A DNA stretch of 64,000 nt from Desulfosporosinus hippei DSM 8344 (GCF_900100785.1 NZ_FNCP01000009.1:62001-126000); one strand, 5' to 3'. Shown: positions 8,334 to 17,194, counted from the stretch's first letter. The notes: generated by a model not told the origin, from the sequence alone. A program made the numbers and translations.

Positions 8334-10030
8334 AATGTCACTCCTCTAAGTACACTTCTTGAAATGGGTACTCGAAAGGAAATAATCGTTCCCACACCAA
8401 GGATACTTTCAATCAGTAGTCCCTGTCCGTAGAGTCTTAATAAACGTCGATGTACGTTCTTTAGACCGATTCCTATCTCAGCATCTTCCTCTTCAACTCC
8501 TTCAAAAATGTCGCGCAGCTTAAAACTAGATATGCCTATTCCATCATCTCGAACTATAATTTGTATGCTATCACCATCTTTGTGGACATGGATTGAAACT
8601 GTACCCCCGCTATCCTTAGGTAACAGTCCATGTCTAACTGCATTTTCAACCAGTGGCTGCAAGACTAGCGGTGGCAATATAATATTCTCAGTTCCTGTCT
8701 CAATGTTCATATCTACTTTTAACTTGTTGGAAAATCTAGCCTCTTCGATAGCCATGTAGGCTTCGACATGTTTACATTCTTCCCGTACAGTGTGGAATGA
8801 AACCCCTTGACGCATATTGCGGCGTAAGAATTCACCCAGAAAAATAAGAACCTCCCGCGCTTTTTCCGGCTGACTCCTGATTAAACTGACTACAGTATTT
8901 AAGGTATTAAATAGGAAATGAGGCTGGATCTGAGCTTGAAGTGCTCGAATTTCAGATGCAACGCTTAACTCTTTCTGGTGTTCAAGATCGGCTAATTCAA
9001 GTTGAGTGGAAAAAAGTTTCCCCAGTCCTTCAGCTAAAGTTACGTCGATAATTGATTTACCCCGCCGAGCACGATATAGAATTAAAGCTCCGATTGTCTT
9101 TTCACCAGGGCGCAGAGGGACAGCAATAGCTGAGCGCAGAGGACAATTCGGGTACTTGCACTCAATTTCCATTTCAGATATCTGCATAGATTTACCATCT
9201 CGTAAGACTTTATGCCCTGCCTCAGTCATAAATGGTTGTCCTATAAAATGGTGATCCGATCCTAAACCGACATAAGCGATTATTTGCTGCTTATTGGTTA
9301 TTGCCACTGCTGCAACATTGGAAATTTTTTGAATAATTTCAGCAGCTTTTTGAGCACTTTCTAAATTTAAACCCTTCCGAAAATAAGGCAAGGTTATATC
9401 GGCTATTTGCAAGACATTCTGGGCTTGTAGGGCGGCAATCTGTTCTTCCTCATGATAAACTGTCTTAATAATATATAAAAAAAGACCCACTCCAAGCCCA
9501 TTAAATATAACCATTGGCATGGCAATGACCATGATTAGGCTCCATGCTTCCTCAAAAGGACGGGCAATCATAAGAATAATAGCCATTTCCATTATTTGAG
9601 CTATTATTCCTAGCCCCACGCCGACCTTCCAATCATCGTTTTTATCCCTTGCCAGCCAATAAATGAGCCCTCCCAGCAAGCCCTGCAATATTGGAGATAT
9701 TGCACAAGCTAAACCAGTAAACCCTCCATAGAATATGTAAAAGTGCAAGCCTGTAATTGCGCCAACGACTAAACCAACCAGTGGCCCGCCAAGCATACCT
9801 GCACTTACTGTTCCGATAGCACTCGTATTAGCCGCATTAGCGCCATTAATAGAAACTCCCGAATAGGTTCCTGCCATGGAGAATACGCCAAAAATCAGCA
9901 TTAAGGTTAAGGTCTGACGCTTGTTTAGTTGAGAGTTCAAATATCGGCGAAAGACCTGACTCTTTGTCATTAGTAATGCTATGGTCACAATAATACTGAG
10001 CCTTTCAGCTAATATCTTTATTAAATCCAT
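8330..10030 (-). CDS. lytS: LytS-type sensor histidine kinase
   Basis: 566 aa. N-terminal 5TM-5TMR_LYT membrane module (about 1-190, with NAANTSAIGTVSAGMLGGP), a GAF-like domain (about 225-345), then the His_kinase domain with QIQPHFLFNTLN (phospho-acceptor H371) and the HATPase region with VENAVRHG and DDGIGI. This matches LytS/YehU-type kinases that phosphorylate LytTR regulators. The partner overlaps at the 3' end. A Cys-containing stretch in the GAF-like domain (CKYPNCPLRS, near 291-300) might bind metal or a cluster; that is speculative. Confidence 0.92.
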   Translation of the reverse strand: MDLIKILAERLSIIVTIALLMTKSQVFRRYLNSQLNKRQTLTLMLIFGVFSMAGTYSGVSINGANAANTSAIGTVSAGMLGGPLVGLVVGAITGLHFYIFYGGFTGLACAISPILQGLLGGLIYWLARDKNDDWKVGVGLGIIAQIMEMAIILMIARPFEEAWSLIMVIAMPMVIFNGLGVGLFLYIIKTVYHEEEQIAALQAQNVLQIADITLPYFRKGLNLESAQKAAEIIQKISNVAAVAITNKQQIIAYVGLGSDHHFIGQPFMTEAGHKVLRDGKSMQISEMEIECKYPNCPLRSAIAVPLRPGEKTIGALILYRARRGKSIIDVTLAEGLGKLFSTQLELADLEHQKELSVASEIRALQAQIQPHFLFNTLNTVVSLIRSQPEKAREVLIFLGEFLRRNMRQGVSFHTVREECKHVEAYMAIEEARFSNKLKVDMNIETGTENIILPPLVLQPLVENAVRHGLLPKDSGGTVSIHVHKDGDSIQIIVRDDGIGISSFKLRDIFEGVEEEDAEIGIGLKNVHRRLLRLYGQGLLIESILGVGTIISFRVPISRSVLRGVTL

Positions 10031-10090
10031 AGATTCATCCTCTTTTTCGTAGCCAAACAGGAATCATTTTACTTTTACTATTCGATACTA

Positions 10091-10594
10091 TCAACGGGAA
10101 TACTTTTGTTCAAGCAATCTCAACTCTTGTTGAAAGGACTGACTAAGCCGAAATAGTAATCTCTCCATATCCAGCCGGTGCAGAGAAATATTTTCAGGGC
10201 TTAAAAATTCAATTTTGCGAAATTCTGGTTTAACTAGGAAGGGCAGCAAGTCGTCAATATTTTCAACCCTCAGAGTTAAAATAATTGGTGCATAAGCAAC
10301 TTCGTCGTGGTGACGACGTCCATTTTCTTCAGCGACAGTGTAGATATCTAAACTTAGATCGATATCTTCGATGATGATTCCTTGTAGTGGAACATTGCGC
10401 AATAAGGCTACTTGTTGCTCGCGCATCGTTTCAGCTACTAATTCCTTGCTCTTTCCTCCAAAGAAAAAGCGTCCAGTTTTCGATTCACCGCGAAAATCCA
10501 CTCGAATCCGTACGCGGATGTGTTCTGTTAGGAGTTCATCTCCAATCCGAATCTTCATTACTGGTTCTCTCCGTTCCCCATCATAATCGTTCAA
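10091..10594 (-). CDS. Conserved-looking hypothetical protein upstream of lytS
   Basis: 167 aa, soluble, no signal peptide or membrane segment. I do not recognise the family. It is rich in charged residues and has a patterned beta-rich middle (IIIEDIDLSLDIYTV, PIILTLRVENIDDLLPFL) and a helical C-terminus. The reading frame is intact and starts at ATG 10594; an internal ATG at residue 13 (MKIRIGDELL) is an alternative. It is transcribed in the same direction as lytS, 60 bp upstream, so it may share that operon. Divergent from the 10764 gene. Confidence 0.6.
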   Translation of the reverse strand: MNDYDGERREPVMKIRIGDELLTEHIRVRIRVDFRGESKTGRFFFGGKSKELVAETMREQQVALLRNVPLQGIIIEDIDLSLDIYTVAEENGRRHHDEVAYAPIILTLRVENIDDLLPFLVKPEFRKIEFLSPENISLHRLDMERLLFRLSQSFQQELRLLEQKYSR

Positions 10595-10763
10595 CTTAAA
10601 TTTAAGGCCCCGCTTTTTATAAAACGCCTATATTTAGATGAATCCTATAAAATATTCTCCATGGGTTTAATTTTATCCTGCAGGCCTTGCTTTAGGCTTA
10701 GAATTTATGGACATACTAAGAAAACTTCAACAGGTAGTATAGTTACAAGGAGGATAAAATTAC

Positions 10764-11276
10764 ATGCTTAAAACTGCAGTTGCAATTTTCAAGGGACAAC
10801 AACAAACTAAAGAAGCTATCGAAGAAATACAAGGGGAATCCTTAGCAAATTCTAAAGTATCAGTTATTATCCGCAGTGAATACTTCCATCAAGGTCAATA
10901 CCGTGAAGAAATCGCCAACGAGTTGGCATATTACCCGAGTGAAACCAATCACGACAAATATCACACCTGGCTTGTCCAAGCACCACCCTTTTTTGTTCCA
11001 AATCTAGGGGAGGTAATTGTAGCAGGTCCACTGGCCAGCGAGCTTATGCATCAGCCTCCCAGCCGTGGACTAGCAGAAGTCCTTTTAAGCTATGGACTTT
11101 CAGAAATACGGGCGCGACACTACGAGAATGAAGTTCGTACCGGACACTGGTTAGTTCTAATCCAAACAGAGCACGAAAAAATCAATGCTGTTGCCAACAC
11201 CTTACAGTCTTATGGCGGTAGAGATATTGAAAAATGGAATAAGGAGCTTGATCATCCTGTCTACCCTAAATCATAA
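10764..11276 (+). CDS. Hypothetical protein, general-stress 17M/YflT-like
   Basis: 170 aa, soluble. The N-terminal AVAIFKGQQQTKEAIEEIQ followed by SKVSVIIRSE resembles the repeat unit of the heat-induced YflT / general stress protein 17M domain, in which an alpha/beta unit is duplicated; VLIQTEHEKINAVANTLQSYG near the C-terminus resembles a second half. Strong ribosome site AAGGAGG eight bases before ATG. It is a single plus-strand gene whose stop overlaps the rluB stop tail-to-tail by 6 bp. Family assignment is tentative and the biochemical function is unknown. Confidence 0.65.
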   Translation: MLKTAVAIFKGQQQTKEAIEEIQGESLANSKVSVIIRSEYFHQGQYREEIANELAYYPSETNHDKYHTWLVQAPPFFVPNLGEVIVAGPLASELMHQPPSRGLAEVLLSYGLSEIRARHYENEVRTGHWLVLIQTEHEKINAVANTLQSYGGRDIEKWNKELDHPVYPKS

Positions 11277-12041
11277 TCCTACTTGAGATCGCAAGTCTTT
11301 GATTTCCTCTTTTGTTAGAGCTCTGTACGCACCAGGGGGAAGAGTGTTTCCCTGACTAAGAGATCCAAATTGAATCCTCTCCAGTTTAGAGACCGGATAT
11401 CCCACAGCGGAAAACATACGACGAATTTGACGATTTCGCCCTTCGTGAATTGTCACTTCTAAAATTTCAATATGATTAGGTTTAAGCTTTTCGTTGCCTC
11501 TCTTCGAAACACCGCATACTCGCTGGACTTTAGCAGGTGCGGTGTTTCCATCTTCAAGTAAAACGCCTTGTCTAAGGCTTTCTATGGCATTAATCCCCAT
11601 TGGACCTTTAATCCAAACGCGATAGGTTTTCTCCACTCCGTAGGAAGGATGCATCAGACGATGTGCCAACTCTCCATCATTAGTAAGTAGTAACGCTCCG
11701 GAGGTATCATAGTCCAATCTGCCAACCGGATATACTCTCGCTGAAACTTCTTTTAATAAATCAATAACCGTAGGGCGACCTTGGGGATCTTGAGCACTAG
11801 TAATCACACCTACAGGTTTGTTAAGAAGGTAATAGTGCAGTTTTTCTGTATGTTTGATAGGCCTTCCATCAACTTCAATGGAATCATCCACCCCAACTTT
11901 ATAGCCTAAAACAGAAATCATTGCCCCATTTACTTTTACTCTACCTTCAAGAATAAGCTGTTCTGCATGTCGGCGGGATGCAACGCCTGCTTTAGCAATT
12001 ACTTTTTGAAGACGTTCTCCATCCTCTTTCTCTTGGCTCAT
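11271..12041 (-). CDS. rluB: 23S rRNA pseudouridine synthase RluB-like
   Basis: 256 aa from the ATG at 12041, chosen because AGAAAGGAAG lies 4-10 bases upstream and it avoids overlap with the next gene; an upstream in-frame ATG at 12188 would add 49 unrelated residues. N-terminal S4 RNA-binding domain (RLQKVIAKAGVASRRHAEQL), then the RsuA/RluB/E/F catalytic domain with GRLDYDTSGALLLTNDG carrying the catalytic Asp, KTYRVWIKG, and EGRNRQIRRM. It modifies 23S rRNA. In Firmicutes rluB usually sits near spmAB and scpAB, as here. Confidence 0.9.
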   Translation of the reverse strand: MSQEKEDGERLQKVIAKAGVASRRHAEQLILEGRVKVNGAMISVLGYKVGVDDSIEVDGRPIKHTEKLHYYLLNKPVGVITSAQDPQGRPTVIDLLKEVSARVYPVGRLDYDTSGALLLTNDGELAHRLMHPSYGVEKTYRVWIKGPMGINAIESLRQGVLLEDGNTAPAKVQRVCGVSKRGNEKLKPNHIEILEVTIHEGRNRQIRRMFSAVGYPVSKLERIQFGSLSQGNTLPPGAYRALTKEEIKDLRSQVGL

Positions 12042-12066
12042 TATTCTTCCTTTCTGATTTTCGCTG

Positions 12067-13485
12067 CTAGCGTTTTGATAATTCGGAGGATAATCTGAGA
12101 TCATAGATGCCCGGCCCAATTTCAGAATACTGGCTTTGCACACTTTTCCAGAATTTTTCGTTCTGCCCGCTTTGGGGAAGACGAACAAGGTAATCCCCGG
12201 GAAACTGTTTCAAAAGATTGAAAGAGGCTTGGTCATCAACAGTATTCAACCTAAATCCAACTCTCTTAGCATAATAAAATGTCATTGGCGGAGGATCGCT
12301 TAATATTAACACACTTGAGATTTCCGTATGATCTTTTATCCAATGTGCTTGACTTAGGTATTCTTGGTTCCATTGATACTTAGGGGTTAAATCACTATAG
12401 GAACCCTTATTAATCAAGGCCAAAAGCACAATCCCAATAACAGTACCAGGTAAGTTAGTAATACCGTCTATAGCATAAGCACTTAATAGGGCGACTAAAG
12501 GTAAAACAGGCACTAAGTAATAATCCAAGGGAATACGGGCACAAACTATCCCTATATACAAAATGCTGATTCCCCCCCAAACCCCAAAGGCTATACGTGC
12601 CGGTGAACGAAAAAAGCAGAGGCGTAGCAGCCCCAGGCCAGAGAGAAATAAAACAATATCTGTAAACCCACGCTCGACATTTTTCCCCAATACTTCCCAA
12701 TTGATATTTGCTGAGCCGGCAACTTGCTCTGTTAATATTCCCGAAACAAATTGACTAGAAGAATCAACATTAAAATGTACCCATACATAATAAACCATTG
12801 GTGGAATAAGCACAATCAAACTGTAGCGGATTATTTGCCCTACCCTTTCTTGCAATGGCCAAAAACCTAATAGGAGGGCAACGGGAAACAGCATAAGCTG
12901 GGGAAGCTTAGCTAAGATTGCCCCAGCCATTAATAAGCCTGCTTGCCAACTCCCAGTCTCTTTTGTCGAAGTTCTCCATCTCCAAACCATAGCCAGCGCC
13001 CAGATACTCCATGCTTGAGCCATAGGTTCAGGCATGACAACTCTTCCATAGTAAATCGACAAAGGCATCAGGGAGTAAATCGCTGCGGCAAAAAGTGCAA
13101 CCCGCTCACTAAATATCCTTCGGCCCAGGTCATAAATTCCTAGCACCGTAAACAACGCTAAAGAGACTGACCAGATCCGCCCCCATAAGTCCGTCCAACC
13201 GACAATTGTCCAAGTCCATGCTAATACATAGGGTAAAAAGGGAAACTCCAACTCAACATGTTGTGGTATAACCCCATCATAATTAAGCTGCGGTAAGAAA
13301 ACCTTTGGAAAATCCAATAAATGCCCTAGCATATGAGTAGCCATGCTAGCTGTATCTGCCTGTCTCCACGCTTGATCATCAAGCAATGGATTCGTAATTC
13401 CACGCAGACGAAGTCCTAAAGCCATTAGTAAAATTCCTGCTAAAAACAAACGATTTATTCCTCGGCCCATTCTACTGTACTCCAC
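12067..13485 (-). CDS. Glycosyltransferase family 39 / PMT-like membrane protein
   Basis: 472 aa, about ten membrane segments. The first extracytoplasmic loop has DDQAWRQADTA, the position of the catalytic acidic residues in GT-C enzymes, followed by VYLP-type motifs and RVVMPEPMAQ. Such enzymes move a sugar from a polyprenyl-phosphate carrier to an acceptor outside the membrane. Its 5' end overlaps the upstream GT2 gene by 31 bp (ATG at 13470, residue 6, is an alternative start), so the two are coupled: the GT2 product would load the carrier and this protein would use it. The acceptor is unknown. Confidence 0.82.
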   Translation of the reverse strand: MEYSRMGRGINRLFLAGILLMALGLRLRGITNPLLDDQAWRQADTASMATHMLGHLLDFPKVFLPQLNYDGVIPQHVELEFPFLPYVLAWTWTIVGWTDLWGRIWSVSLALFTVLGIYDLGRRIFSERVALFAAAIYSLMPLSIYYGRVVMPEPMAQAWSIWALAMVWRWRTSTKETGSWQAGLLMAGAILAKLPQLMLFPVALLLGFWPLQERVGQIIRYSLIVLIPPMVYYVWVHFNVDSSSQFVSGILTEQVAGSANINWEVLGKNVERGFTDIVLFLSGLGLLRLCFFRSPARIAFGVWGGISILYIGIVCARIPLDYYLVPVLPLVALLSAYAIDGITNLPGTVIGIVLLALINKGSYSDLTPKYQWNQEYLSQAHWIKDHTEISSVLILSDPPPMTFYYAKRVGFRLNTVDDQASFNLLKQFPGDYLVRLPQSGQNEKFWKSVQSQYSEIGPGIYDLRLSSELSKR

Positions 13486-14255
13486 TTATTACGTTTTAAT
13501 CGGTAAATAAGTTGAAAGTAGCCCCAGATTGTAGCCCAAATTCGCATTTTACTGGCACCTTTTTTAAGTTCATAATGAAGTTTTAAGGGGACTTCTGTTA
13601 TCCGTTCTGCGAATGGAGCAATCTTTAAGAGCAATTCAACCATCCCCGAAAAATTTCGACTCACAATTATATCCGGCCCATATTGGCGGGTTCCCTCAGC
13701 CAGAAGCTTAAGGCGATAAGCCCGATATCCACACGAATAGTCGCGGACACCTTTGATAGGAGCAAATAATTGCATGACTTTCCCAGCCCCCCAAGATAAT
13801 CCCCGACGCCCTAATGAAAGGCCATGTTGTTCTCCTCCTTGGACATACCGCGAAGCAATAACCAGGTCTGAGCCTGAGCAGATTTCCTCATAAAGCAGGG
13901 GAATACAATCTGCTGGTTGAGTATTATCTGCATCCATCGTGATGACAATATCCGGACAGATTTTACTCTCACAAGTTTTTTTGTCTTGATCTTTAATGAG
14001 ATAAGAGTGATTTAAAACATATTGGAAGCCACTGTTAATAGCAGCCCCCAATCCCTTATTTTGCTCATGATTTACTCCGTGTATGTTGTTGTAGTCTTGA
14101 GTATACTGATGAACAATATCTAAAGTACGATCTGTACTTCCATCGTTAACTATAACGATCTGGTGAGGAATCTGTGCACAGTTTGTTCTGATATCTTCTA
14201 ATAGTTCAGCAAGTGCTTGATCCTCATTATACGCTGGCAAAACAATATATAGCAT
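13455..14255 (-). CDS. Family 2 glycosyltransferase, polyprenyl-phosphate sugar synthase-like
   Basis: 266 aa GT-A fold. IVNDGSTDRT binds the nucleotide, and the metal-binding DxD equivalent is TMDADNTQP. NKGLGAAINSGF and the YSCGYRAYR acceptor region match DPM1/polyprenyl-phosphate mannosyl- or glucosyltransferases. No C-terminal membrane anchor is seen. It overlaps the following GT39 gene, an arrangement typical of a carrier-loading enzyme and its user. The start codon and ribosome site lie within a hairpin (14252-14295), suggesting translational control. The sugar is not determinable. Confidence 0.88.
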   Translation of the reverse strand: MLYIVLPAYNEDQALAELLEDIRTNCAQIPHQIVIVNDGSTDRTLDIVHQYTQDYNNIHGVNHEQNKGLGAAINSGFQYVLNHSYLIKDQDKKTCESKICPDIVITMDADNTQPADCIPLLYEEICSGSDLVIASRYVQGGEQHGLSLGRRGLSWGAGKVMQLFAPIKGVRDYSCGYRAYRLKLLAEGTRQYGPDIIVSRNFSGMVELLLKIAPFAERITEVPLKLHYELKKGASKMRIWATIWGYFQLIYRLKRNKWSTVEWAEE

Positions 14256-14295
14256 ACTAACAATGCCCCCTTTTTAGGTTCATTGTTTAGTATGC
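14252..14295 (-). promoter_or_regulatory. Hairpin enclosing the ribosome site and start of the GT2 gene
   Basis: Arms 14281-14295 and 14252-14265 pair almost perfectly (GCATACTAAACAATG against CATTGTTAGTATGC, one bulge). The loop holds the AAAAAGGGGG ribosome site and the downstream arm contains the ATG at 14255. Formed in the mRNA, the stem would hide the start codon. It could be a translational switch or just the spmB transcript end. Confidence 0.5.
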
Positions 14296-14307
14296 ACAAA
14301 GTACGTA

Positions 14308-14847
14308 TCAATAAAACACTTTAGTAACTATCCAAACTGAAGCGATCAAACCAATAATATCTGCAAGTAAACCTAGCTTTAGGGCGTATCGATATTTTTT
14401 TATACCCACTGAACCAAAATACACCGTCAACACAAAGAAAGTTGTATCCGTACTTCCCTGCAATGTTGATGCTAAACGACCGATGTAGGAATCCGGACCA
14501 TATTCATTGATTAACTGTGTTGCCACGCCCAAGGCACCTGAACCACTTAACGGTCGCATAATTGCTAACGGAATAATCGCTGCAAAATCAGGATCTAATC
14601 CTAGCATGTTGATGAGTGGCCGAAGCCAATGGGATAGAATATTAAGTGCCCCGGAATCAACGAACACCCGAATTGCGACCAACATCCCAATTAAGAATGG
14701 CAAAATTCGCACACCTGTTTTAAATCCTTCTTCCGCACCTTCTACAAATGATTCGTAAACAGGGACTCTTCGAAAGTAGGCTACAATAGGTACAAGTAAA
14801 AGGAGGAGTGGTATGGCCCATCTGGATATCTCTGCGATTATGTTCAT
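14308..14847 (-). CDS. spmB: Spore maturation protein B
   Basis: 179 aa, nucleoside-recognition (Gate) domain membrane protein with about five membrane segments. GFKTGVRILPFLIGMLVAIRVF, in the first half, and PLSGSGALGV are family features. The start is ATG at 14847, whose ATGA overlaps the spmA stop; GGAGGAAGC supplies the ribosome site. SpmA and SpmB are made in the mother cell and are needed for spore core dehydration and heat resistance in Bacillus and Clostridium. The transported solute is unknown. Confidence 0.92.
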   Translation of the reverse strand: MNIIAEISRWAIPLLLLLVPIVAYFRRVPVYESFVEGAEEGFKTGVRILPFLIGMLVAIRVFVDSGALNILSHWLRPLINMLGLDPDFAAIIPLAIMRPLSGSGALGVATQLINEYGPDSYIGRLASTLQGSTDTTFFVLTVYFGSVGIKKYRYALKLGLLADIIGLIASVWIVTKVFY

Positions 14848-15425
14848 AGCTTCCTCCTGCGACGAATTAAGTAATCTACAAGGATGGCCATGAACATAGC
14901 GCATCCTGTCGCAACTATAGTTGTTCCAATAATCTCAGTAGGATTAACGGAATTAGCTTTTAAGCGAACTCCAATAATCGTTGCCGGAATTAGAGTAATA
15001 CAAGAGGTATTCAAGGCCAGAAAAGTGATCATCGCAGGACTTGCCACATCAGGTGTCGGGTTTTCTTTTTGAAGTTCTTGCATGGCCTTAAGTCCAAAAG
15101 GAGTTGCAGCATTACCTAACCCTAATATATTAGCACTTAGATTCATAATTATGGCACCTAGGGCTTTGCTATCTGGTTTGAGAGATGGAAATAGACGACG
15201 AATTGCAGGCCCAAAAATCCGGGCAATTCCTTTAACTAAACCTGCTTCCTCAGCCAAACGCATTAGACCTAACCATAAACTCATTACTCCGATTAGTTCA
15301 ATAGCAACCTCTACTCCCAGTTCTGCTGCCTTCATTGCTGATGTGGTGACAGATTCAATGTGTCCGTTTAAGGCAGCGACGACTATACCAATTGCCAACA
15401 TTAAAAGCCAGATGAGATTAACCAT
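14844..15425 (-). CDS. spmA: Spore maturation protein A
   Basis: 193 aa from ATG 15425, preceded by GGGGGTGG; a start 13 codons upstream is open but lacks the normal SpmA N-terminus. Nucleoside-recognition domain with several membrane segments. The block NLSANILGLGNAATPFGLKA is highly characteristic of SpmA, as is LNTSCITLIPATIIGVR. Operon with spmB through a 4-bp overlap. Role: spore dehydration with SpmB. Confidence 0.93.
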   Translation of the reverse strand: MVNLIWLLMLAIGIVVAALNGHIESVTTSAMKAAELGVEVAIELIGVMSLWLGLMRLAEEAGLVKGIARIFGPAIRRLFPSLKPDSKALGAIIMNLSANILGLGNAATPFGLKAMQELQKENPTPDVASPAMITFLALNTSCITLIPATIIGVRLKANSVNPTEIIGTTIVATGCAMFMAILVDYLIRRRRKL

Positions 15426-15524
15426 TTCCCACCCCCTGCCTAAATGTATGAAAAGGACAAACAAAAAAGAACGAGATACCCCGTTCTTTCTGCTAATCTT
15501 ATTCTAATGGTGTGGTGATTTATT

Positions 15525-15968
15525 CTAGTCGCGGGCGATAATAATATCGTCCGTGGTTCTCTTTTTCTTCTGAAACATTCCACCGATTCTCTCCAATAAA
15601 TCCGGAACAGTATCAATCAGTCGATCAACTACTACATTACTATCGACTGGGAGAAGTCGGATGTTGCCGTTGCCTACTACTAAAAACCCTACCGGTTGAA
15701 CGGATACTCCGGCTCCGGCACCTCCACCAAATGGCAGCGCTGGTCCTTGCCCAGGCGTACCACCCCCAGAATGTCCGGAATCTTTGTCATCCGGCGGAGC
15801 AAATTCACTTCCGCCTGCCGCAAATCCGCAAGAAACTTTTGAAATTGGAATTATCACAGAGCCATCCGGGCTCTCAACCGGGTCGCCGACAATAGTATTT
15901 ACGTCAACGATTTGCTGGATGCTTTCCATAGCAGTTTTCATTAATGATTCAATCGGATGATTCCCCAT
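15525..15968 (-). CDS. ytfJ: Sporulation protein YtfJ/GerW
   Basis: 147 aa. Conserved GerW/YtfJ features: DVNTIVGDPVESPDG near residue 23, IIPISKVSCGFAAGG, a Gly-rich central segment with GGGAGAGVSVQPVGFLVV, then DRLIDTVPDLLERI. In Bacillus this protein is required for some GerA-type germination responses and sits in the spore. Directly downstream of ytfI by 7 bp, as in Bacillus, and upstream of spmA. Confidence 0.92.
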   Translation of the reverse strand: MGNHPIESLMKTAMESIQQIVDVNTIVGDPVESPDGSVIIPISKVSCGFAAGGSEFAPPDDKDSGHSGGGTPGQGPALPFGGGAGAGVSVQPVGFLVVGNGNIRLLPVDSNVVVDRLIDTVPDLLERIGGMFQKKKRTTDDIIIARD

Positions 15969-15975
15969 GTGTTGT

Positions 15976-16620
15976 CTACCCCCTTATACCCCGCTTGAAC
16001 GTTCGTAATAACCTCAGTCCTACAAAAATAATATGGCCTATTCTGAGATGGAATATGCATTGAATGTCACAAAAGAAGCCTTCTTTTTTAAACTGAGGAA
16101 CGACTACTATTGCTGGAGACTTTACTTCCATAGTCACTTGTCGATAAAGATAGGAAAGTGCAAACCCAAACATAGTCCAAAAAGACCCAGCTGCAATTGC
16201 CGTATGGCAAGCATCTTTGTATCCAATTTCTACTCGCCAATCGATAGACTTACAATGGATCCCTCTATAGAATTGGCTTTTAAGGTGCTTTAAATGCTTA
16301 GTAATTAGTGGAATGTTCTGCCACAGCCTACTAAGAAAGCCTCGCCGTATATAACGGACACGAGCTTTGGTTGTACTCTTGCGAACCCCACCTTTTAATT
16401 CTGCCACCTGCTCAAATTCAACTTGAGGTCCTTTTTCCCATTCCAATTGAAGGGTTGGAATTTGATAATATGCTCGCCAAATTCCATTAAAGGCCCTAAA
16501 ATTTATATCTATATGATCTTCTTCTGCAATGCGTCTATAACGAAAATCTACTCGTATTTTTAAGGCAAAGCCAATTAGAAGTAATATAAGCATCGCGAGC
16601 AAAAAAGCTAAAACCCGCAC
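15976..16620 (-). CDS. ytfI: DUF2953 membrane-anchored protein YtfI
   Basis: About 214 aa. One N-terminal membrane anchor (VLAFLLAMLILLLIGFAL) followed by a soluble domain with KIRVDFRYRR and, later, CKSIDWRVEIGYKDACHTAI-like DUF2953 features. The GTG at 16620 is preferred because GGAGGGG lies five bases upstream; an ATG at 16641 is also in frame. Always found next to ytfJ in spore formers; function is not known, and sporulation-linked secretion or envelope assembly is inferred from context. Confidence 0.8.
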   Translation of the reverse strand: MRVLAFLLAMLILLLIGFALKIRVDFRYRRIAEEDHIDINFRAFNGIWRAYYQIPTLQLEWEKGPQVEFEQVAELKGGVRKSTTKARVRYIRRGFLSRLWQNIPLITKHLKHLKSQFYRGIHCKSIDWRVEIGYKDACHTAIAAGSFWTMFGFALSYLYRQVTMEVKSPAIVVVPQFKKEGFFCDIQCIFHLRIGHIIFVGLRLLRTFKRGIRG

Positions 16621-16815
16621 TCCAACCCCTCCGCACATCATACATCGTCCTGGTGACTAACCCTAAAAGGGTAAGATTCCCCAAATAAAGCTTAATTATT
16701 CAATAAACAAATGTAGTATCTATCTAGAAAGTATTTCCTTCCTAACATCTGTATTTTAACCCGAATACTACAAAAACTAACCTGTCGCAAATTAGGAGAA
16801 ATGGAGGTTTCAAAT

Positions 16816-16941
16816 ATGATGAGATTAAGAAAAGTTGATCCTGGCACATTTAGTTTTCTTGAGCCGGGCTGGTTTATTTTTCATGTGTTTGCTGTAGTTG
16901 GAATGATAATGTTGGGCATGGCAATTGAAAGAAAATATTAG
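16816..16941 (+). CDS. Small membrane protein (41 aa)
   Basis: 41 codons from ATG 16816 to TAG 16941, behind a strong GGAGG with 7-nt spacing. The product starts MMRLRKVDPGTFSFLEPGW and continues into one hydrophobic helix, ending in a charged ERKY. Positive residues at the N-terminus and the single helix predict a bitopic membrane peptide. It stands alone on the plus strand between ytfI and the DUF4474 gene and is followed by a terminator-like hairpin at 16969-17015. I recall similar short proteins near scpAB in other Peptococcaceae but could not search; function unknown. Confidence 0.7.
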   Translation: MMRLRKVDPGTFSFLEPGWFIFHVFAVVGMIMLGMAIERKY

Positions 16942-16968
16942 CTTAATCAACATGGAATCTACAAGTAT

Positions 16969-17015
16969 GAAAGATGAGAGTATAACATTTTAAACATGTT
17001 ACACTCTCATCTTTC
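16969..17015 (+). terminator. Long hairpin after the 41-aa gene
   Basis: 20-bp stem with one mismatch (arms 16969-16988 and 16996-17015), 7-nt loop. It lies 27 bp past the stop codon. There is no clear U-tract afterwards, so it may be a processed 3' end rather than a classical terminator. Confidence 0.6.
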
Positions 17016-17047
17016 TGGAATTTCTATTGAATTACTTGTTTGCTGCG

Positions 17048-17194
17048 ATCAAGTGACTCTTAGCTTCAGATGAGTTTGCCTAAGAGGAATACTTACTCCA
17101 GCTGAAGCTTAGAGGAACTTATCCAGGGACGTAGCAGCCGTTATCTCCTACTTATAGAAGATGGGAGTCTTACGGCTGGTAGTCATCGGATAAA
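17048..17194 (+). ncRNA. Unidentified structured RNA element, copy 1 (short form)
   Basis: 147 nt that match the minus-strand element 45032-45306 almost base for base apart from a 128-nt gap. Predicted helices: CTTAGCTTCAG (17059-17069) with CTGAAGCTTAG (17102-17112); TTATCC (17119-17124) with GGATAA (17188-17193), enclosing CAGCCGT (17135-17141) with ACGGCTG (17172-17178), topped by CTCCTACTT / GAAGATGGGAG. Loop GAGTTTGCC...ACTTACTCC is conserved in both copies. No sigma-A promoter is evident just upstream. It lies 113 bp before the DUF4474 gene in the same orientation. Class unknown: leader RNA, stand-alone RNA or mobile-element relic. Confidence 0.6.
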
